The notes below the pieces were generated by a model. The model worked only from the letters and a program-made list of their open reading frames with translations, did no database searches and was not told where the DNA came from. A stretch of DNA of 62,532 nucleotides from Streptomyces sp. (lineage in GTDB: Bacteria; Actinomycetota; Actinomycetes; Streptomycetales; Streptomycetaceae), in NCBI RefSeq assembly GCF_019510245.1, contig NZ_JAEKKT010000145.1:1-62532 (forward strand). Reading direction: 5' to 3'. The stretch's first letter is position 1; each line of letters opens with the position of its first letter. Both the position numbers and the translations under genes were made by a program. Shown here one piece after another: positions 16,367-24,412 of this stretch.

Positions 16367-17242
16367 ATGGCCGATGGACAGTGGTATCCCCCCGAGTGGC
16401 CGGACCGGATCCGCGCACACGCGGAGGGCACCCTCGTGCCGGTGGCACCGAAGCGTGCGGCCACCGTGCTGCTCCTGAAGGACACCCCGGACGGTCCCGC
16501 CGTCCACATGCTGCGCAGACGCGCCTCCATGGCCTTCGCCGGAGGCGCGTACGCGTATCCGGGCGGCGGTGTCGACCCGCGCGACGACGACCACCAGGTC
16601 CGCTGGGCGGGCCCCACGCGCGCGTGGTGGGCCGACCGGCTCGGCGCCGACGAGGCGGGCGCCCAGGCGATCGTCTGCGCGGCCGTCCGGGAGACGTACG
16701 AGGAGGCGGGTGTCCTGCTCGCCGGACCGGCCCCGGACGCCGTCGTCGGCGACACCACCGGGGACGACTGGGAGGCCGACCGCGCCGCCCTGGTCGCCCG
16801 TGACCTGTCCTTCGCCGAGTTCCTCGACCGGCGGGGCCTGGTGCTGCGCTCGGACCTGCTGGGCGCCTGGACGCGCTGGATCACCCCGGAGTTCGAGAGC
16901 CGCCGCTACGACACCTGGTTCTTCGTCGCCGCCCTGCCCGCCGGCCAGCGCACCCGCAACGCCTCCACCGAGGCCGACCGCACGGTGTGGATCCGCCCGG
17001 CGGAGGCCGCCGCCGGCTACGACAAGGGTGAGCTGCTGATGATGCCGCCCACCATCGCCACCCTGCGCCAGCTCGTGCCGTACGCGACGGCCGCCGAGAC
17101 GCTCGCGGCGGCGGCCGCGCGGGACATGACCCCGGTGCTGGCCCGCGCCCGGCTGGCGGGCGGCGAGATCGTCCTGACCTGGCCGGGCCACGACGAGTTC
17201 ACCAAGCACATACCGACCGACCTGACGACCGGTGGAGCCTGA
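16367..17242 (+). CDS. NUDIX hydrolase, NUDT19-like
   Basis: A 291-residue hydrolase. The Nudix box is split by an insertion: AYPGGGVDPRD (residues about 61-71) and AAVRETYEEAGVLL (about 104-117), as in NUDT19/acyl-CoA diphosphatases. The Arg-Glu-x-x-Glu-Glu metal ligands are present in RETYEEAG. The likely substrate is a nucleoside diphosphate derivative or CoA thioester. TAGCCT (16355-16360) lies 6 bases before the ATG at 16367, fitting a leaderless mRNA. It is followed after two bases by the beta-lactamase-fold gene. Confidence 0.88.
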   Translation: MADGQWYPPEWPDRIRAHAEGTLVPVAPKRAATVLLLKDTPDGPAVHMLRRRASMAFAGGAYAYPGGGVDPRDDDHQVRWAGPTRAWWADRLGADEAGAQAIVCAAVRETYEEAGVLLAGPAPDAVVGDTTGDDWEADRAALVARDLSFAEFLDRRGLVLRSDLLGAWTRWITPEFESRRYDTWFFVAALPAGQRTRNASTEADRTVWIRPAEAAAGYDKGELLMMPPTIATLRQLVPYATAAETLAAAAARDMTPVLARARLAGGEIVLTWPGHDEFTKHIPTDLTTGGA

Positions 17243-17244
17243 CC

Positions 17245-18087
17245 ATGACGGACGCAGCAGCCCTGCCCGGCCAGCCGCGCGGCGGAGTCCTCCCGGGGCC
17301 CGCCACCGCGCGGGCCGTCAACGTGCTGGCGCCCAACGCCTCCGCGATGACCCTGGACGGCACCAACACCTGGATCGTCGCCGAGCCCGACTCCGACCTG
17401 GCCGTGGTGATCGACCCGGGCCCGCTGGACGACGGCCACCTCCAGAACGTCGTCGACACCGCCGAGAAGGCCGGCAAGCGCGTCGCGCTCACCCTCCTCA
17501 CCCACGGCCACCCGGACCACGCGGAGGGCGCCGGACGGTTCGCGGAGCTGACCGGCACGCGCGTGCGTGCCCTCGATCCGGCGCTACGGCTCGGCGACGA
17601 GGGCCTGGCCGCTGGTGACGTGATCACGACCGGCGGGCTGGAGCTGCGGGTCGTACCGACGCCGGGCCACACCGCGGACTCCCTGTGCTTCCACCTCCCG
17701 GCCGACCGCGCGGTCCTGACGGGTGACACCATCCTGGGGCGCGGTACGACGGTCGTGGCGCACCCGGACGGCCGTCTGGGCGACTACCTGGACTCGCTGC
17801 GGCGGCTGCGCTCACTCACGGTCGACGACGGCGTCCACACCGTCCTGCCGGGCCACGGACCGGTCCTGGAGGACGCCCAGGGCGCCGTCGAGTTCTACCT
17901 CGCCCACCGCGCCCACCGGCTGGCGCAGGTCGAGACGGCCGTCGAGAACGGCCACCTCAGCCCCGCCGAGGTCGTCGCCCACGTCTACGCCGACGTGGAC
18001 CGCTCCCTGTGGCCCGCGGCGGAACTGTCGGTACGCGCCCAGCTGGACTACCTGACCGAGCACGGACTGATCCAGTCCGAGATCTAG
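17245..18087 (+). CDS. Beta-lactamase-fold metallohydrolase, LACTB2-like
   Basis: A 280-residue protein. Metal ligands are in TLLTHGHPDHAEG (HxHxDH), PTPGHTADS, LTGDTILG and LPGHGPV. The C-terminal 70 residues form the winged-helix tail seen in LACTB2-type enzymes (AHRLAQVETAV...AELSVRAQLDYLTEHGLI). LACTB2 relatives are endoribonucleases, but hydrolase activity on thioesters cannot be excluded. The ATG at 17245 comes two bases after the NUDIX stop, so the pair is one operon. Confidence 0.9.
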   Translation: MTDAAALPGQPRGGVLPGPATARAVNVLAPNASAMTLDGTNTWIVAEPDSDLAVVIDPGPLDDGHLQNVVDTAEKAGKRVALTLLTHGHPDHAEGAGRFAELTGTRVRALDPALRLGDEGLAAGDVITTGGLELRVVPTPGHTADSLCFHLPADRAVLTGDTILGRGTTVVAHPDGRLGDYLDSLRRLRSLTVDDGVHTVLPGHGPVLEDAQGAVEFYLAHRAHRLAQVETAVENGHLSPAEVVAHVYADVDRSLWPAAELSVRAQLDYLTEHGLIQSEI

Positions 18088-18100
18088 CGCCCGATCCGGC

Positions 18101-18857
18101 CTAGTCCCAGCCCTCCGGCCGGGGCGCCTTCACGCCGTGCACGCGCGTGTACTCGGCGGCGAGCCACGGTCCCAGGTCGTCCACATACGACCGCAGCACC
18201 GCACGGTCGCCGACCGGCTCGTACCCCGACTCGGCCGCGCGGCGCAGCTGCTCGGCCCGCTCGGGGTAGTAGCCGGCGAACGCCTCGGCCATCTCCCGCA
18301 GGTCGCTGGTCCAGCCGTTCCAGCGGGGCATGACGAGGGTGAAGCCGGTACGGACCAGGTGCCGTGACATGAAGCGCACCAGGGGCCGCAGGGCCGTCTC
18401 GGTGTCGTCCGCGGTCGCGATCCGCTCGCCCCAGCGCGGCAGCGACCGGGCCAGGTCGCCGTTGGTCTCACGGGCGAGCAGCGAGTCGGGGCGGTAGCGG
18501 GGCAGGAACTCGGCGAGGTCCTCGCCGAGCAGCGGGGTGCACTGGCAGGCCACGAACCAGCCGATGTCGTACCGCTCCAGCTCGCTGAGCACCCGTGCGC
18601 GGGAGTAGAGCAGGGTTCCGACCCCGTCGATCTGCGGGAACTCCTTGTCGACGGCCTCACCGAGGGCGCGGGCCGCGTCCCGGTCGGCGCCGGACGGCTC
18701 CGCGTGCAGAACGGCCACGAGGTCCAGGTCGCTGTGGCCGGCCGCGCGGGATCGACGGGATCGAGCCGTACAGGTAGGCACTGTCCAGCCGCGCCCCGAA
18801 GACGTCCAGGAGCCGGTCGCGGGCGGCGGCGACCACAGGGCGGAAGACGCGCGGCAC
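18101..18857 (-). pseudogene. Frameshifted nucleotidyltransferase
   Basis: The N-terminal part from GTG 18857 reads VPRVFRPVVAAARDRLLDVF and AYLYGSIP, then SIPRG. The C-terminal part starts with AGHSDLDLVAVLHAEP in another frame and runs to the stop at 18101-18103. Normally GS-x2-RG is followed in frame by SDLDL, the nucleotidyltransferase metal motif. The break is at about 18735-18755, where a 9-base tandem duplication (TCGATCCCG twice, minus strand) is followed by a short loss of bases. The motif is split between frames, so the product is probably inactive, unless this is a sequencing error. The C-terminal domain (about 190 residues, RYDIGWFVACQCTPLLGEDL) is otherwise intact. Confidence 0.65.
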
Positions 18858-18892
18858 ACGCGCGTGCGAGCCCTCGCGCGAACGGGGGCCCC

Positions 18893-18918
18893 TCCCGCCC
18901 GAGCGAAGCCGAGGGCGG
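18893..18918. repeat. GC-rich inverted repeat between crp and the nucleotidyltransferase remnant
   Basis: CCCGCCC (from 18893) and GGGCGGG bracket GAGCGAAGCCGA. Similar CTCGG-CTTCG-CTCGG sequences are scattered between Streptomyces genes. The rest of 18858-19031 shows no gene. Confidence 0.35.
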
Positions 18919-19031
18919 GGGAGAAGCCCAGGGGGTCGAGACCTCTGGACGGGACAGTTCCAGGCATGGACCAACCACATTCGGACCCGCCCGGCGATCG
19001 GGGACGAGGCCGCAGGCCGACGAACGGGGGT

Positions 19032-19050
19032 CCGGGGGCGGCGCCCCCGG
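19032..19050 (-). terminator. Terminator hairpin of crp
   Basis: CCGGGGGC (19032-19039) and GCCCCCGG (19043-19050) form an 8-bp GC-only stem with a 3-base loop, 10 bases beyond the crp stop. Confidence 0.65.
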
Positions 19051-19059
19051 GGACGGCGC

Positions 19060-19734
19060 CTACCGGGACCGCTTCGCCAGACGCTCGACGTCCAGCAGGA
19101 TCACGGCCCGCGCCTCCAGCCGCAGCCAGCCGCGCTGGGCGAAGTCCGCCAGCGCCTTGTTCACGGTCTCGCGGGACGCGCCGACCAGCTGGGCCAGCTC
19201 TTCCTGGGTGAGGTCGTGGACGACGTGGATGCCCTCCTCGGACTGCACGCCGAAGCGGCGGGAGAGGTCCAGCAGGGCGCGCGCGACCCGGCCCGGCACG
19301 TCGGAGAAGACCAGGTCGGACATGGCGTCGTTGGTCTTGCGCAGCCGGCGGGCGACGGCACGCAGGAGGGCGGTGGCCACCTCGGGGCGGGCGTTCAGCC
19401 AGGGCTGGAGGTCGCCGTGGCCGAGGCCCAGCAGCTTGACCTCGGTCAGCGCGGTCGCGGTCGCGGTGCGCGGGCCCGGGTCGAACAGCGACAGCTCGCC
19501 GATCAGCTCGCCGGGGCCGACCACGGCGAGCATGTTCTCGCGGCCGTCGGGGGAGGTGCGGTGGAGCTTGACCTTGCCCTCGGTGACGACGTACAGCCGG
19601 TCACCCGGGTCGCCCTCGTGGAACAGGGAGTCGCCACGCGCGAGGGTCACCTCACTCATGGAGGCACGCAGCTCCGCGGACTGCTCGTCATCGAGCGCCG
19701 CGAAGAGCGGGTTGCGCCGCAGAACGTCGTCCAC
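19060..19734 (-). CDS. crp: Crp, cAMP receptor protein family regulator
   Basis: A 224-residue Crp/Fnr regulator. The cyclic-nucleotide domain holds GELIGELSLFDPGPRTATATA, the phosphate-binding cassette (GELSL...RTA). The C-terminal winged helix carries LTQEELAQLVGASRETVNKAL, with the recognition helix SRETVNK. In Streptomyces, Crp controls germination, growth and many antibiotic clusters. The GTG start at 19734 (VDDVLRRNPLFAALDDEQ) matches the family length and has AAGGAG upstream. A site fitting the published Streptomyces Crp motif lies about 90 bases upstream, so autoregulation is likely. Confidence 0.96.
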   Translation of the reverse strand: MDDVLRRNPLFAALDDEQSAELRASMSEVTLARGDSLFHEGDPGDRLYVVTEGKVKLHRTSPDGRENMLAVVGPGELIGELSLFDPGPRTATATALTEVKLLGLGHGDLQPWLNARPEVATALLRAVARRLRKTNDAMSDLVFSDVPGRVARALLDLSRRFGVQSEEGIHVVHDLTQEELAQLVGASRETVNKALADFAQRGWLRLEARAVILLDVERLAKRSR

Positions 19735-19824
19735 GAGTTCTCTCCTTGTCGACCTGCTCAGGGGATCTTGCTCCCCCTTGGTACCAGGGGACCGTGTTCC
19801 CCATTTTGCCGGACCGTCCAAACA

Positions 19825-19838
19825 GTGTGATCTGTCAC
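19825..19838. promoter_or_regulatory. Candidate Crp binding site between crp and nth
   Basis: GTGTGATCTGTCAC fits GTG-N6-GNCAC, the motif I recall for Streptomyces Crp, and embeds the palindrome TGTGA-TCTG-TCACA. It is 91 bases before the crp start and 104 before nth. Confidence 0.5.
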
Positions 19839-19941
19839 AAGGATGCCGCACAGGTGTGCCCGGGTAAGCGGCAGGGGTCCAATCGGGGGCTGATCTTCCG
19901 GGTCCGGGGCGGATGTCGGTGCCGGGCTTTAGGCTGGCCGG

Positions 19942-21141
19942 GTGTCCAAATCGCCGGTGAGAGCACAGGCCAAGGGGGCTGGGCGGGTGGTTGTACGAGG
20001 TGATTCCGCTGTGGGCGAACAAGGGTCCGATACCGCCTCCGGTGAACCGAAAAAGGCGACAGGAGCGGCGAAAGCCGTGAAGAAGGCCGCGGCGAAGCAG
20101 GCTGCCGTGAAGAAGGCTGCCGTGAAGAAGACGGCGGCGCAGAAGCCGGCGTCCAAGAAGGCCGCCTCCGAGAAGGCCGTCGCCAAGAAGGCTGCCTCCG
20201 AGAAGGCCGTCGCCGAGAAGGCTGCCTCCGAGAAGGCTGCCTCCGAGAAGGCTGCCTCCGAGAAGGCCGCGGCCAAGAAGGCGGCCGTCGAGAAGGCCGC
20301 GTCCAAGAAGGCGGCCGTCGAGAAGGCTGCCGCCGAGCGGCCGCAGCCGGCCGGGAAGCCCGAGTCGCCGACCGCCCTCGTCCGCCGGGCCCGCCGGATC
20401 AACCGCGAGCTCGCCGAGGTCTACCCCTACGCCCACCCCGAGCTGGACTTCGAGAACCCCTTCCAGCTCCTGGTCGCCACGGTGCTCTCCGCTCAGACCA
20501 CCGACCTCAGGGTCAACCAGACCACCCCGACGCTGTTCGCGAAGTACCCCACCCCCGAGGACCTGGCCGCCGCCAACCCGGAGGAGGTCGAGGAGATCCT
20601 GCGGCCGTGCGGGTTCTTCCGGGCCAAGACCAAGTCGGTGATAGGGCTCTCCAAGGGGCTGGTCGAGCAGTTCGGCGGTGAGGTGCCGGGGCGGCTCGAA
20701 GACCTCGTCAAGCTGCCCGGCGTCGGCCGCAAGACCGCGTTCGTCGTGCTCGGCAACGCCTTCGGGCGCCCCGGCATCACCGTTGACACGCACTTCCAGC
20801 GCCTGGTCCGGCGGTGGCGGTGGACCGCGGAGACCGACCCCGACAAGATCGAGGCGGCCGTCGGCGCGCTGTTCCCCAAGAGCGACTGGACCGACCTCTC
20901 GCACCACGTGATCTGGCACGGCCGCCGCATGTGCCATGCCCGCAAGCCCGCCTGCGGGGTCTGCCCCATCGCCCCGCTCTGCCCGGCCTACGGCGAGGGC
21001 GAGACCGACCCGGAGAAGGCGAAGAAGCTGCTCAAGTACGAGAAGGGCGGCTTCCCCGGCCAGCGGCTCAAGCCGCCGCAGGCCTACCTGGACGCGGGCG
21101 GTCGGCCGGCGCCGCCGCTGGGCGCCGTATCGGGGACATGA
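19942..21141 (+). CDS. nth: Endonuclease III with long Lys/Ala-rich N-terminal tail
   Basis: A 399-residue protein. The C-terminal 255 residues are a complete endonuclease III, a DNA glycosylase/AP lyase for oxidised pyrimidines: the helix-hairpin-helix with catalytic Lys in LPGVGRKTAFV, catalytic Asp in TVDTHFQR, and the 4Fe-4S ligands C-x6-C-x2-C-x5-C in CHARKPACGVCPIAPLC. The first 140 residues are an H1-histone-like tail of AxxKA repeats (KKAASEKAV, EKAASEKAASEK), encoded by a 15-base DNA repeat. The tail probably binds DNA non-specifically. TAGGCT (19930-19935) lies 6 bases before the GTG at 19942 and no ribosome-binding site is visible, so leaderless. It is divergent from crp. Confidence 0.94.
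   Translation: MSKSPVRAQAKGAGRVVVRGDSAVGEQGSDTASGEPKKATGAAKAVKKAAAKQAAVKKAAVKKTAAQKPASKKAASEKAVAKKAASEKAVAEKAASEKAASEKAASEKAAAKKAAVEKAASKKAAVEKAAAERPQPAGKPESPTALVRRARRINRELAEVYPYAHPELDFENPFQLLVATVLSAQTTDLRVNQTTPTLFAKYPTPEDLAAANPEEVEEILRPCGFFRAKTKSVIGLSKGLVEQFGGEVPGRLEDLVKLPGVGRKTAFVVLGNAFGRPGITVDTHFQRLVRRWRWTAETDPDKIEAAVGALFPKSDWTDLSHHVIWHGRRMCHARKPACGVCPIAPLCPAYGEGETDPEKAKKLLKYEKGGFPGQRLKPPQAYLDAGGRPAPPLGAVSGT
20083..20335 (+). repeat. Coding tandem repeat in nth
   Basis: The unit GCTGCCTCCGAGAAG (15 bases, AASEK) occurs several times in a row around 20190-20265, with degenerate copies (GCCGTCGAGAAG, GCCGTGAAGAAG) on either side. It encodes the Lys/Ala tail of Nth and is prone to copy-number change. 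Confidence 0.8.
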
Positions 21142-21238
21142 CCCAGGGGCCCTCTCAGGGACGGAGAACGGAACGATCAAGGAGACTTCGGGCGTTGGAA
21201 CGGGCAGGACGGGGGAGCAGGGCGGGACGGGGGATGCC

Positions 21239-21946
21239 GTGACACACAGCAGCAGGGCGCAGACGGGCGGTCCGCGCGGGGACGTGGCACTCAGCAAGGA
21301 GGGCCTGCCCGAGTGGCTGGACCCGGTGGTGCGGGCCGCCGAGACGGTCCAGCCGCTCCAGCTGAGCCGCTTCCTGCCGCCGGAGAACGGGGCGGGGCGG
21401 CAGTCGGCCGTGCTGATCCTGTTCGGGGAGGGGAAGCAGGGGCCCGAGCTGCTGCTGATGGAGCGGGCCGGTTCGCTGCGCTCGCACGCCGGGCAGCCGT
21501 CCTTCCCCGGTGGCGCCCTCGACCCCGAGGACGGCGACCCGAAGGCCGACGGGCCGCTGCGGGCCGCCCTCCGCGAGGCCGAGGAGGAGACCGGGCTGGA
21601 TCCGGCCGGGGTCCAGCTGGTCGGGGTGCTGCCCAGCCTGTACATCCCGGTGAGCAAGTTCGTCGTCACCCCGGTGCTGGGCTGGTGGCGCGAGCCGACA
21701 CCGGTGGGCGTGGTGGATCCGAACGAGACGGCGCGGGTCTTCACGGTCCCCGTGGCGGATCTCACGAATCCGGCCAACCGGGCCACCGCCGTGCACCCCA
21801 GCGGCCACCGAGGCCCGGCATTCCTGGTCGAATCGACCCTCGTGTGGGGGTTCACGGCCGGGGTGATCGACCGACTGCTGCACTATGCGGGATGGGAGCG
21901 CTCCTGGGACCGCGAGAAGCTGGTCCCGCTCGACTGGCGGTCATGA
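21239..21946 (+). CDS. NUDIX hydrolase, CoA pyrophosphatase type
   Basis: A 235-residue protein. The CoA-specific block LLMERAGSLRSHAGQPSFPG (residues about 71-90) precedes the Nudix box GGALDPEDGD...ALREAEEETGL, the pattern of NudL/CoA diphosphatases, which split CoA to phosphopantetheine and 3',5'-ADP. The GTG at 21239 is chosen because GGGGGA lies 5 bases upstream and the encoded VTHSSRAQTGG follows a non-conserved leader. It is placed between nth and the MarP-like gene, 13 bases before the latter, probably one operon. Confidence 0.88.
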   Translation: MTHSSRAQTGGPRGDVALSKEGLPEWLDPVVRAAETVQPLQLSRFLPPENGAGRQSAVLILFGEGKQGPELLLMERAGSLRSHAGQPSFPGGALDPEDGDPKADGPLRAALREAEEETGLDPAGVQLVGVLPSLYIPVSKFVVTPVLGWWREPTPVGVVDPNETARVFTVPVADLTNPANRATAVHPSGHRGPAFLVESTLVWGFTAGVIDRLLHYAGWERSWDREKLVPLDWRS

Positions 21947-21959
21947 CAGGGTGTCCACC

Positions 21960-23159
21960 GTGAATGTGCTGGACATCCTGTTGCTGGTCGCCGCCGTGTG
22001 GTTCGCGATCGTCGGCTACCGCCAGGGGTTCGTCGTCGGCATCCTGTCGGTGATCGGCTTCCTGGGCGGCGGACTCGCCGCCGTCTACGTCCTGCCGGTG
22101 ATCTGGGACGCGGTGACCGACAACGCCGAGGTGGGCACCACCGCCGCGGTCGTCGCCGTGGTCGTCGTCATCGTCTGCGCCTCCGTCGGCCAGGCCCTGA
22201 CCACCCACCTGGGCAACAAGCTGCGCCGGTACATCACCTGGTCCCCGGCCCGCGCCCTGGACGCCACCGGCGGCGCGCTGGTCAACGTGGTGGCGATGCT
22301 GCTGGTCGCCTGGCTGATCGGCTCCGCCCTCGCGGGCACCACCCTGCCGACCCTTGGCAAGGAGGTGCGCAACTCCAAGGTGCTGCTCGGGGTGTCCAGA
22401 GCGCTGCCCAAACAGGCCGACACCTGGTTCGCGGACTTCTCCACGGTCCTCGCGCAGAACGGGTTCCCGCAGGTCTTCAGCCCCTTCGCCCACGAACCGA
22501 TCACCGACGTCTCGCCGCCCGACCCGGCCCTCGCGAACAGCGCGGTGGCGACCAACGCCAAGCAGTCCATCGTCAAGGTGACGGGCACCGCGCAGAGCTG
22601 CGGCAAGATCCTGGAGGGCACCGGCTTCGTCTTCGCCGACCGCCGCGTGATGACCAACGCGCACGTGGTCGGCGGCGTCGACGAGCCCACCGTCCAGATC
22701 GGCGGCGAGGGCCGCAAGTACGACGCCAAGGTCGTCCTCTACGACTGGCAGCGCGACATCGCCGTGCTGGACGTGCCGAACCTGCGGGCCAGGGTGCTCC
22801 AGTTCTCCGCCAAGGACGCGGCGACGACCGACAGCGCGATCGTCGCCGGGTTCCCGGAGAACGGGTCGTACGACGTCCGGCCCGCCCGGGTGCGCGGCCG
22901 GATCACGGCCAACGGACCGGACATCTACCACCGCGGCACCGTCCGCCGCGACGTCTACTCGCTGTACGCGACCGTCCGCCAGGGCAACTCCGGCGGCCCG
23001 CTGCTCACGCCCCAGGGCAGGGTGTACGGGGTGGTCTTCGCGAAGTCACTGGACGACGCCGACACCGGGTACGCCCTCACGGCCGACGAGATCCAGGCGG
23101 ACATCGCCCGGGGCCGGACCGCGAGCCAGCAGGTGGGCACCGACAGCTGCGCCCTCTAG
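21960..23159 (+). CDS. MarP-like membrane serine protease
   Basis: A 399-residue protein. Four membrane segments of a colicin-V-production type domain lie in residues 1-135 (VLDILLLVAAVWFAIVGYRQ, VGILSVIGFLGGGLAAVYVL, TTAAVVAVVVVIVCASV, ALVNVVAMLLVAWLIG). A trypsin-like protease domain follows, with His in MTNAHVVGG, Asp in DWQRDIAVLDV and Ser in RQGNSGGPLL. Two Cys (in AQSCGKI and at TDSCAL) may form a disulfide. The mycobacterial relative MarP (Rv3671c) is a periplasmic protease for acid and oxidative stress. The GTG at 21960 has AGGG 8 bases upstream; a GTG at 21951 is the alternative. Confidence 0.93.
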   Translation: MNVLDILLLVAAVWFAIVGYRQGFVVGILSVIGFLGGGLAAVYVLPVIWDAVTDNAEVGTTAAVVAVVVVIVCASVGQALTTHLGNKLRRYITWSPARALDATGGALVNVVAMLLVAWLIGSALAGTTLPTLGKEVRNSKVLLGVSRALPKQADTWFADFSTVLAQNGFPQVFSPFAHEPITDVSPPDPALANSAVATNAKQSIVKVTGTAQSCGKILEGTGFVFADRRVMTNAHVVGGVDEPTVQIGGEGRKYDAKVVLYDWQRDIAVLDVPNLRARVLQFSAKDAATTDSAIVAGFPENGSYDVRPARVRGRITANGPDIYHRGTVRRDVYSLYATVRQGNSGGPLLTPQGRVYGVVFAKSLDDADTGYALTADEIQADIARGRTASQQVGTDSCAL

Positions 23160-23184
23160 AGGCCCGTGCGGGGGCCCGAGGGGG

Positions 23185-23364
23185 TCAGCCGCGGGTGTGG
23201 CGCAGACGTACCGAGACCCAGCGGGCCCGGCGGCGCAGGATGTGCGGGATCCCCACCCGGAGGTCCGTGCCCGGCAGTTGCGGGGCGCCCCCTCGGTAGG
23301 GGTTCGGGCCGCCTGTCGTACGGCGGTTGCGGGGTGCGTCACTGTAGTCGTGCGTCCAGCCCAT
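23185..23364 (-). CDS. Small basic hypothetical protein (59 residues)
   Basis: The frame from ATG 23364 to TGA 23185-23187 reads MGWTHDYSDAPRNRRTTGG, then PNPYRGGAPQLPGTDLRVG, then IPHILRRRARWVSVRLRHTR. Third codon positions are strongly G/C-biased, as in real Streptomyces genes, and the frame fills most of the 330-base gap between the MarP-like and hydrolase genes. The product is basic with an Arg-rich C-terminal helix. The family is not recognised. I believe a similar small gene lies at this place in other Streptomyces, but cannot check. Confidence 0.5.
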   Translation of the reverse strand: MGWTHDYSDAPRNRRTTGGPNPYRGGAPQLPGTDLRVGIPHILRRRARWVSVRLRHTRG

Positions 23365-23491
23365 ACCCCGACGTCTGCCCCTGCCCCAAGGTCGATAACC
23401 TCCCGCGCGCCCCCCAATCGGCCTATGCGCCGGGCATGTGGCCGTTCGTAGAACAGGTGTGCAGATCCGGATACCGGGCGCATCGGCGCGG

Positions 23492-24412
23492 TCACCGATC
23501 GGGCTCGGAATCTTTCAGCCAGTTGACCAGTTCGGCGGAGAACGCGACCGGGTCCTCCTCATGAGGGAAATGCCCGAGCCCGTCGAACAGCCGCCAGCGG
23601 TACGGCGCCTCGACGTACTCGCCGGAGCCGGCCGCGCTGCGGGTGCGGGTGACCGGGTCCAGGGAGCCGTGCAGATGCAGAGTCGGGACGCGCACCGGGC
23701 GCTTCATCCTGCGGTTGAACTGGATGCCGTCCGGGCGGGCCAGGGAGCGCACCAGCCATCGGTACGGCTCGATCGAGCAGTGCGCGGTGGACGGGATGCA
23801 CATGGCCCGCTGGTACGTCTCCACGGCCTCGTCGTCCGGCAGCCGCGGGCCGGACCAGTCCCGGATCAGCCGGGCGACCAGCGCGCCGTCGTCGGCGGTG
23901 AGCTGCCGTTCGGGGATCCAGGGCCGCTGGAAGCCCCAGATGTAGGAGGCGGCAGCGGTCTGCCGGCGGTCCCGGAGCATCGCCGAGCGCCAGCGCCGCG
24001 GGTGCGGCATGGACACCACCGCGAGCCGTCGTACCAGCTTGGGGCGCATCGCGGCCGCCGTCCACGCCAGGTAGCCGCCCAGGTCGTGGCCTACCAGCGC
24101 GGCGTCCGGCTCACCGAGGGAACGGATCACGCCGGTGATGTCGAGCGCGAGGTTGGCCGGGTCGTAGCCGCGCGGGGTGCGGTCGCTGCCGCCGACGCCC
24201 CGCAGGTCCATGGCGACGGCCCGGAAGCCGGCGTCGGCGAGCGCGACCAGCTGGTGCCGCCAGGCCCACCAGAACTGCGGGAAGCCGTGCACCAGCATGA
24301 CCAGCGGTCCGTCGCCGAGCTCGGCGATGTGGAAGCGGGCGCCGTTCGCGGCGACGTCCCGGTGCGTCCAGGGGCCCTCCAGCCGTACGGCCGAGGGAGC
24401 GGGGTCCGTCAT
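23492..24412 (-). CDS. Alpha/beta hydrolase, epoxide-hydrolase-like
   Basis: A 306-residue protein. VMLVHGFPQFWWAWRHQL holds the HGFP oxyanion motif, GHDLGG in ALVGHDLGGYLAW places an Asp as nucleophile (the elbow G-x-D-x-G of epoxide hydrolases and dehalogenases), and GLGHFPHEED supplies the catalytic His. The ATG at 24412 overlaps the holin gene stop as ATGA, so the two are coupled. Substrate is unknown; haloalkane dehalogenase is the main alternative. Confidence 0.88.
   Translation of the reverse strand: MTDPAPSAVRLEGPWTHRDVAANGARFHIAELGDGPLVMLVHGFPQFWWAWRHQLVALADAGFRAVAMDLRGVGGSDRTPRGYDPANLALDITGVIRSLGEPDAALVGHDLGGYLAWTAAAMRPKLVRRLAVVSMPHPRRWRSAMLRDRRQTAAASYIWGFQRPWIPERQLTADDGALVARLIRDWSGPRLPDDEAVETYQRAMCIPSTAHCSIEPYRWLVRSLARPDGIQFNRRMKRPVRVPTLHLHGSLDPVTRTRSAAGSGEYVEAPYRWRLFDGLGHFPHEEDPVAFSAELVNWLKDSEPDR

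Noticed and set aside
20083..20335. Possible CRISPR or satellite repeat
   Set aside because: It is a coding 15-base repeat giving the Lys/Ala tail of Nth.
19735..21855. Long open extension upstream of crp on the minus strand
   Set aside because: The family start at 19734 is clear; the extension is antisense to nth and the CoA-type NUDIX gene.
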